NCBI GenBank assembly: GCA_003526065.1
Contig: DQBD01000195.1
Coordinates: forward strand, 1-7,007
Reading direction: 5' to 3'
Origin: Gammaproteobacteria bacterium
GTDB lineage: Bacteria; Pseudomonadota; Gammaproteobacteria; Immundisolibacterales; Immundisolibacteraceae
DNA length: 7,007 nt
Each line of letters starts with the position of its first letter. The stretch's first letter is position 1. The notes beneath the pieces were generated by a model. That model was not told the DNA's origin and did not search any database. It saw nothing but the letters and a program-made list of their open reading frames with translations. Made by a program: the position numbers and the translations under genes. Positions 1 to 4,790 of the stretch are shown here, in pieces.

Positions 1-1175
<1,175 letters not shown>

Positions 1176-1299
1176 GCGGGCGGGCGGCTGGAACGGGGAA
1201 GGGGGCGCGTATGGTGACGCAAGGCGCCGTCGTTGGGGTAATGCCCGGTCGGCACGGCCGTGTTCCGCCGGCGTCTTTTCGCGCCAGCTGTTTCATACT

Positions 1300-1336
1300 G
1301 GCCGCACCGGTGTTGCCGGGCCGCCCGGGTGCGGCC
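1300..1336. repeat. 9-bp perfect inverted repeat in the leader of the UbiD-like gene
   Basis: The arms ggccgcacc (1300-1308) and ggtgcggcc (1328-1336) are perfect reverse complements around a 19-base GC-rich centre. The repeat lies about 70 bases upstream of the UbiD-like start codon. It could be a leader hairpin or an operator for a dimeric regulator. In DNA this GC-rich a 9-bp repeat can also arise by chance, so the role is open. Confidence 0.4.
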
Positions 1337-1390
1337 CGCTGCGCCGCGCCACGGATGGCCGCCCTTACCGGACCACCCGACACAGATTGC

Positions 1391-1396
1391 AGGAGG
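1391..1396 (+). promoter_or_regulatory. Strong Shine-Dalgarno for the UbiD-like gene
   Basis: The sequence aggagg is a full match to the anti-Shine-Dalgarno core and sits 8 bases before the ATG at 1405. It decides the start: the same frame stays open upstream for about 90 further codons, but that extension has no comparable site and overlaps the parC 5' end. Confidence 0.9.
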
Positions 1397-1404
1397 AGAA
1401 GCCC

Positions 1405-3054
1405 ATGTCCGCGGTACCGAAGTCCGCCGTTGCCGGCGCCCAGGCGCCCATCGATTTTCGCCAGCACATCGAGAACCTGCGCGCCCGCGACCTGCTGTGG
1501 GACATCGACGCGCCGATCGCCATCGAGACCGAAGCCCACCCGCTGGTGCGCCTGCAGTTCCGCGGCCTGCCGGAGGAGCAGCGGCGCGGCTTCCTGATCA
1601 AGAACCCGCACAGCGTCGACGGGCGTCGCTTCGAGGGTGACCTGGCCATCGGCTGCCTGGCCGCCTCGCGGCAGATCTTCGAGACCGGTCTTGGCCTGCG
1701 CGAGGGCGAGAACCTGCTCGAGCGCGTGGCGCACGCGCTGCGCAACCCGCTGCCGCCGCAGGTGCTCGAGCAGGGGCCGTGCCAGGAGGAAGTGCACACG
1801 GGCGACTCGCTCACCGAGCACGGTGGCCTGGGCGAGTTTCCGATCCCCGTCTCCACGCCGGGCTACGACAACGGCCCCTACACCACCTTCTCGCACTGGA
1901 TCACCAAGGACCCCGAGACCGGCATCTACAACATCGGCAACTACCGTGGCCAGGTGAAGGCGCCGGACCGCATCGGCTGCTTCACGTTCCCGCCGCAGCA
2001 CCTGGGCCTGCACTGGGTCAAGTGCAAGCGCCTGGGGATCCCGCTGGAGGCGGCGCTGGTCATCGGCGTGCCGCCGTACGTGTCCTATGCCGCCAACGCC
2101 AAGATCCCCTACGAGGCGGACGAACTGCAGGTGGCGGGCGCGCTGTCGGGCAAGCCGCTGCCGGTGGTGCGCGCCAAAACCGTGGACCTGCTGGTGCCGG
2201 CCTACGCCGAGATCGTCATCGAAGGAAAAATCTCCACCACCGAACTGGAGCCCGAGGCGCCGTTCGGCGAGACGCACGGCTTCATGTCGCAGCCGGTGAA
2301 CGCGTACTTCATGGAAGTGACCGCCATCACCCACCGCAAGCGGCCGACCTGGTGCTCGATCCTGTCGCAGTTCCCGCCGTCGGAGAGCACGCGCCTGCGG
2401 TCGATCTCGTTCGAGGCGTCGTTCTACAAGCACCTCAAGTACGACTGCAACCTGGCCGGCGTGCTGGACGTGCATTTCCCGCAGCAGACCTCGGCGTACT
2501 ACACCTGTTTCATCAAGATCAGGCGCAACACCAAGGCCGATCCCTGGCAGGCACTGCACGCGGCGGCGGCGTACGACCCGTTCGTGAAGGTGTTCGTGGT
2601 CACCGACGAGGACGTGGACATCCACAACCCGGAGATGATGCTGTGGGCGGTGGCCACGCGGGCCATGCCGCACCGGGACATGCGCATCATCGACGGCCGC
2701 ATGTCGGCCATGGATTTCTCGGCCATCCAGGCGGAAGAGGCCGAGGGCTTCAAGTACATGGAGCCGAACGGCTCGTCGGCCATTCTCATCAACGCCTGCC
2801 GGCCGTGGGCCTACCCGCCGGTGGCGCTGCCGCGCAAGGACTTCATGGAAAACGCCATCGCGCGCTGGCAGGAGCTGGGCCTGCCGCCGCTGGAGCTGAA
2901 AACCCCCTGGCACGGCTACGACCTGGGTTTCTGGTCCGAACAGTGCGAGCGCGAGGCGCAGATGGCGGTCGAGGGCCGGCACTACGAGATCGGCGAGACG
3001 GCCAGGCAGCGCCGCGTGAAGGCCACCGACGAGAACACCGGCGGCGTGAGCTGA
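1405..3054 (+). CDS. UbiD-family prenylated-FMN-dependent decarboxylase/carboxylase
   Basis: UbiD enzymes use prenylated FMN, made by a UbiX partner, to remove or add a carboxyl group on aromatic or alpha,beta-unsaturated acids, usually in the cytoplasm. The complete protein is 549 residues; E. coli UbiD is about 497. Family marks seen: IYNIGNYRGQV (174-184), giving the metal/cofactor Asn N176 and catalytic Arg R181; H199 and H203 in PPQHLGLHW; E240 in ADELQVAGAL, which lines up with the metal-binding Glu; EPEAPFGETHGF (282-293), whose E284 and E289 match the two catalytic glutamates of Fdc1; and VVTDEDVDIHNP (398-409) followed by LWAVATR, the C-terminal UbiD block. No signal peptide is visible. 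The N-terminus is longer than in UbiD and the overall look is closer to the aromatic acid and aryl-CoA or phenylphosphate (de)carboxylase branch than to ubiquinone synthesis. That placement is from memory and the substrate is unknown. There is no ubiX in this window. The gene stands alone and converges on the epoxide hydrolase gene. Confidence 0.88.
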   Translation: MSAVPKSAVAGAQAPIDFRQHIENLRARDLLWDIDAPIAIETEAHPLVRLQFRGLPEEQRRGFLIKNPHSVDGRRFEGDLAIGCLAASRQIFETGLGLREGENLLERVAHALRNPLPPQVLEQGPCQEEVHTGDSLTEHGGLGEFPIPVSTPGYDNGPYTTFSHWITKDPETGIYNIGNYRGQVKAPDRIGCFTFPPQHLGLHWVKCKRLGIPLEAALVIGVPPYVSYAANAKIPYEADELQVAGALSGKPLPVVRAKTVDLLVPAYAEIVIEGKISTTELEPEAPFGETHGFMSQPVNAYFMEVTAITHRKRPTWCSILSQFPPSESTRLRSISFEASFYKHLKYDCNLAGVLDVHFPQQTSAYYTCFIKIRRNTKADPWQALHAAAAYDPFVKVFVVTDEDVDIHNPEMMLWAVATRAMPHRDMRIIDGRMSAMDFSAIQAEEAEGFKYMEPNGSSAILINACRPWAYPPVALPRKDFMENAIARWQELGLPPLELKTPWHGYDLGFWSEQCEREAQMAVEGRHYEIGETARQRRVKATDENTGGVS

Positions 3055-3061
3055 GGCGGCC

Positions 3062-3131
3062 GGCCTTCCGCGCAAGCCAGGGATGGCTTGCACGCAGAAC
3101 CAGCACTTGAAGTGCTGGTTCTGCGGAGGCC
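3062..3131. repeat. Possible three-way-junction element enclosing two hairpins
   Basis: The outer arms ggccttccgc (3062-3071) and gcggaggcc (3123-3131) pair as a 9-bp stem with one bulged T. They enclose hairpin 3072-3091 (8-bp stem gcaagcca / tggcttgc, 4-base loop ggga) and hairpin 3093-3125. The outer 3' arm shares three bases with the end of the inner 33-base palindrome, so the outer stem and the full palindrome compete slightly. The nested layout resembles REP/BIME-type intergenic palindromic elements. Whether copies exist elsewhere in the genome cannot be seen from one window. Confidence 0.6.
3093..3125. terminator. 33-base near-perfect palindrome, candidate bidirectional terminator
   Basis: Two perfect 16-base arms (cgcagaaccagcactt and its reverse complement) flank a single central g. 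As RNA this gives a stem of about 14 bp with a 5-base loop, ttgaa, on either strand. It starts 38 bases after the UbiD-like stop codon. Stem strength and position suit transcript ending or 3'-end protection. The missing U-tract argues against efficient intrinsic termination, so the role as terminator is inferred. Confidence 0.6.
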
Positions 3132-3153
3132 GTCGCGGACAGGTGCCGCGACG
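3131..3153. repeat. 8-bp hairpin in the convergent gap
   Basis: The arms cgtcgcgg (3131-3138) and ccgcgacg (3146-3153) are perfect reverse complements around a 7-base loop, acaggtg. It follows the large palindrome directly and is the third of the four tandem hairpins. Confidence 0.6.
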
Positions 3154-3159
3154 AGCCGA

Positions 3160-3190
3160 GTTGAGAAAGGGCAGGACGCCCTTTCTCAAC
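3160..3190 (-). terminator. 13-bp hairpin overlapping the epoxide hydrolase stop codon
   Basis: The arms gttgagaaagggc (3160-3172) and gccctttctcaac (3178-3190) are perfect reverse complements around a 5-base loop, aggac. Read on the minus strand, the first arm begins inside the last Gly codon of the epoxide hydrolase gene and includes its TGA stop. A terminator or mRNA-end stabiliser for the minus-strand pair is the likely role. There is no U-tract. A stem this close to the stop codon can only fold once the ribosome has left. Confidence 0.65.
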
Positions 3191-4343
3191 CGTCAGACAA
3201 CGCCTGCCGCAGTGGCCGAAAACAGGCACGCACTTCCTCCACGAACACCTGTGGCACTTCCAGGGCGGCGAAATGACCGCCCCGGTCCAGTTCGTTCCAG
3301 TGGATGAGGTGCCGGTAGTGGCGCTCGGCCCAGCGCCGTGAGCTGCGGAAGATCTCCTTCGGGAACACGCTGATGCCGGCCGGCAGGTCGATCTCGAAGC
3401 GGCCGAGGCTGTTGAAGCTTTCCCAGTACAGGCGCGCCGACGAGGCGGCGCTGGCGGTGCACCAGTACAGCATGATGTCGTCGAGCATCTCGTCGCGCGT
3501 GAGCACGTTTTCCGGGTGGCCGTCGCAGTCGGTCCAGGCGCGGAACTTCTCGAGAATCCACGCCGCCTGCCCGGCCGGCGAGTCGGTGAGGCCGTAGCCC
3601 AGGGTCTGCGGGCGGGTGCTCTGCTGCTTCGAGTAGCCCGAGTCCTGCTCGGTGTAGTAGCGGAACGCTTCGAGTGCGTCCTGTTCGAGCGGCGTGAGGT
3701 CGTTCAGGGTGGCCGGGTCCGGCTCCACGATCGGCATGTTGACGTGGATGGCGGCGCAGTGGCCGAGGTTCTGCTGGCCGATCATCGCCGTGATGGCGGC
3801 GCCCCAGTCACCGCCCTGCGCCACGTAGCGCCCGTAGCCCAGGCGCAGCATGAGGCGGTCCCAAACTTCGGCGATCTTGCCGACGCCCCAGCCGGGCCGC
3901 GTGGGCTTGCCCGAGAATCCGTAGCCCGGCAGCGTCGGGCACACCACGTGAAACGCGTCCTCGGCCCGGCCGCCGTGTGCCACGGGGTCGACCAGCGGCC
4001 CGATCACCTTGTGGAACTCCACCACCGACCCCGGCCAGCCGTGCGTGATCAGCAGCGCCAGCGCCTGCGGGTGCGGCGAACGCTGGTGGATGAAGTGAAT
4101 CGGCAGGTCGTCGAGCGTGGTCAGGAACTGCGGGAAGCGGTTCAGGCGCCGCTCGCGTTCGCGCCAGTCGTACTGCTCGCGCCAGTAGCGGCACACCGCC
4201 TGCACGTAGGCCAGCGGCGTGCCCTGCGACCAGTCGTCGACGGTTTCGCGCTCCGGCCAGCGGGTGTGATCGAGCCGCCGGTGCAGGTCGGCGATGACGG
4301 CGTCGTCGACGTGCAGGGTGAAGGGCGTGACGGCGTCGCTCAT
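3186..4343 (-). CDS. Microsomal-type epoxide hydrolase (alpha/beta hydrolase fold)
   Basis: Opens epoxides to vicinal diols through a covalent ester on an Asp nucleophile (EC 3.3.2.- class); likely cytoplasmic, as no signal peptide or membrane anchor is seen. The protein is 385 residues, typical for bacterial members with the epoxide hydrolase N-terminal domain. Residues 5-110 fit that domain (FTLHVDDAVIADLHRRL, TRWPE, DDWSQG). Then come the oxyanion motif HGWPGS (101-106), PTLPGYGFSGKP (136-147), and nucleophile D179 in GGDWGAAI. Lid tyrosines Y237 (DSGYSKQQSTRPQT) and Y306 (ARLYWES) follow, then acid E330 in VFPKEIF and base H357 in RGGHFAALE. The E-to-H spacing of 27 equals that of rat microsomal epoxide hydrolase (E404/H431), so the catalytic set looks complete. 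Start chosen at MSDAVTPF because aggggag lies 6 bases upstream; a longer in-frame start would overlap the CMD gene. It is second in a two-gene minus-strand unit, 20 bases after the CMD gene. The substrate cannot be told from sequence. Confidence 0.93.
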   Translation of the reverse strand: MSDAVTPFTLHVDDAVIADLHRRLDHTRWPERETVDDWSQGTPLAYVQAVCRYWREQYDWRERERRLNRFPQFLTTLDDLPIHFIHQRSPHPQALALLITHGWPGSVVEFHKVIGPLVDPVAHGGRAEDAFHVVCPTLPGYGFSGKPTRPGWGVGKIAEVWDRLMLRLGYGRYVAQGGDWGAAITAMIGQQNLGHCAAIHVNMPIVEPDPATLNDLTPLEQDALEAFRYYTEQDSGYSKQQSTRPQTLGYGLTDSPAGQAAWILEKFRAWTDCDGHPENVLTRDEMLDDIMLYWCTASAASSARLYWESFNSLGRFEIDLPAGISVFPKEIFRSSRRWAERHYRHLIHWNELDRGGHFAALEVPQVFVEEVRACFRPLRQALSDG

Positions 4344-4349
4344 GGCGAT

Positions 4350-4356
4350 CTCCCCT
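4350..4356 (-). promoter_or_regulatory. Ribosome binding site of the epoxide hydrolase gene
   Basis: On the minus strand aggggag ends 6 bases before the ATG at 4343. It lies in the 20-base gap after the CMD gene and supports this start over the longer upstream frame. Confidence 0.75.
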
Positions 4357-4363
4357 GCCCTGC

Positions 4364-4696
4364 TCACAGGCCGCCGAAGCCGGCGCCGCGCAGCTGCGGG
4401 AACACGCCGGACGCCGTGGCCAGGCCGCCGGTGCCGCACAGCGCGGCGATGACGGCCAGCGTCTCGTCGAGCTCGCGCTCGGTGGCGCCGGCCTCGCGCG
4501 CCATGTCGGCGATGTGCAGGCAGCCGTTCGGGTGACGGCCGGCGGCATCGATGGCCAGCGCGATCAGCAGCTTGATCTTCAGCGGCAGTTCGCCGGGCGC
4601 GAAGGCCGCCTCGAACAGCCGCGCCACCGCGTCGCCCACCTCCGGCTGGCGGGCGCGGATGACGTCGACGAAACCGGGGGCGGATACGTGGCTCAT
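4364..4696 (-). CDS. Carboxymuconolactone decarboxylase/AhpD-like family protein
   Basis: A complete 110-residue protein, about the size of a single CMD domain. Family marks: LPLKIKLLIALAIDAAG (37-53), the helix that normally carries the conserved Lys and Ala run; then HPNGCLHIADMAREAGATERELDETLAV (55-82), matching the family's pattern of active-site helix, GAT and E(L/I). The classic AhpD redox pair Cys-x-x-Cys is absent: only C59 stands in this stretch, followed by H61, with one further cysteine at C87. AhpD-like peroxidase activity is therefore doubtful. True PcaC lactone decarboxylation is also unproven, because no other protocatechuate-pathway gene is nearby. It precedes the epoxide hydrolase gene by 20 bases on the same strand, which suggests co-transcription. 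The ATG at 4696 is supported by gaggag 6 bases upstream. The longer in-frame reading into treY is not supported. Confidence 0.87.
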   Translation of the reverse strand: MSHVSAPGFVDVIRARQPEVGDAVARLFEAAFAPGELPLKIKLLIALAIDAAGRHPNGCLHIADMAREAGATERELDETLAVIAALCGTGGLATASGVFPQLRGAGFGGL

Positions 4697-4702
4697 GGTG
4701 GG

Positions 4703-4708
4703 CTCCTC
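4703..4708 (-). promoter_or_regulatory. Ribosome binding site of the CMD gene
   Basis: On the minus strand gaggag ends 6 bases before the ATG at 4696. It fixes the start against a longer frame that runs back into the end of treY. Confidence 0.8.
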
Positions 4709-4728
4709 GGGTGTTGTGTTCGGGGGGT

Positions 4729-4747
4729 CGGCGAGCACGGCTCGCCG
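4729..4747 (-). terminator. 8-bp hairpin after treY, weak terminator candidate
   Basis: The arms cggcgagc (4729-4736) and gctcgccg (4740-4747) pair perfectly around a 3-base loop. The hairpin begins 43 bases after the treY stop codon and about 20 bases before the CMD ribosome binding site. On the minus strand it is followed by a C-run, not a U-tract. It may weaken read-through from treY into the CMD-epoxide hydrolase pair, or it may be a chance GC-rich repeat. Confidence 0.4.
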
Positions 4748-4790
4748 CGACATGCTACCCGCCGGCCCGGCCGACCCTCGGCGCCCGGCC

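Larger units (their letters stand above)
1176..1404. other. Divergent intergenic region between parC and the UbiD-like gene
   Basis: This 229-base GC-rich gap separates two divergent start codons, so it should hold the 5' control regions of both genes. I could not find a convincing sigma-70 promoter for either direction. A short AT-richer patch near 1275-1298 (containing tttcatact) is the most plausible place for a -10 element, but no good -35 lies at the right distance. The only clear structure is the inverted repeat at 1300-1336, listed separately. A plus-strand reading frame extends upstream from the UbiD-like gene through this gap into parC. It has no start with a ribosome binding site and does not look like real coding sequence. 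Confidence 0.5.
3055..3185. other. Hairpin-rich gap between convergent genes
   Basis: This 131-base gap separates the ends of the UbiD-like gene (plus) and the epoxide hydrolase gene (minus). Four hairpins fill it almost end to end: 3072-3091, 3093-3125, 3131-3153 and 3160-3190. No T-tract follows any of them on either strand, so they are not textbook intrinsic terminators, although they sit where terminators for both genes are expected. Short open frames crossing the gap run through the stems and have no ribosome binding site, so I do not call them genes. Confidence 0.85.
4697..4790. other. Short intergenic gap between treY and the CMD gene
   Basis: This 94-base gap separates treY from the CMD gene on the same strand. 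It holds the small hairpin at 4729-4747 and the CMD ribosome binding site. A short AT-richer stretch, read on the minus strand near 4710-4722 (acacaacac), does not make a recognisable promoter. Read-through from treY and a separate weak promoter are both possible. Confidence 0.5.

Noticed and set aside
1779..3110. A 443-codon plus-strand frame overlapping the UbiD-like gene
   Set aside because: Out of frame with a well-supported enzyme and rich in Gly/Arg/His/Ala as expected from a shifted GC-rich frame; no start signal.
3083..3307. Small plus-strand frames across the hairpin gap and the end of the epoxide hydrolase gene
   Set aside because: They are made of hairpin arms and antisense coding sequence, with no ribosome binding site and no recognisable protein.
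3516..4535. A 339-codon plus-strand frame opposite the epoxide hydrolase and CMD genes
   Set aside because: Same kind of shadow: low-complexity composition, no motif, and both minus-strand genes have full family motifs and ribosome binding sites.
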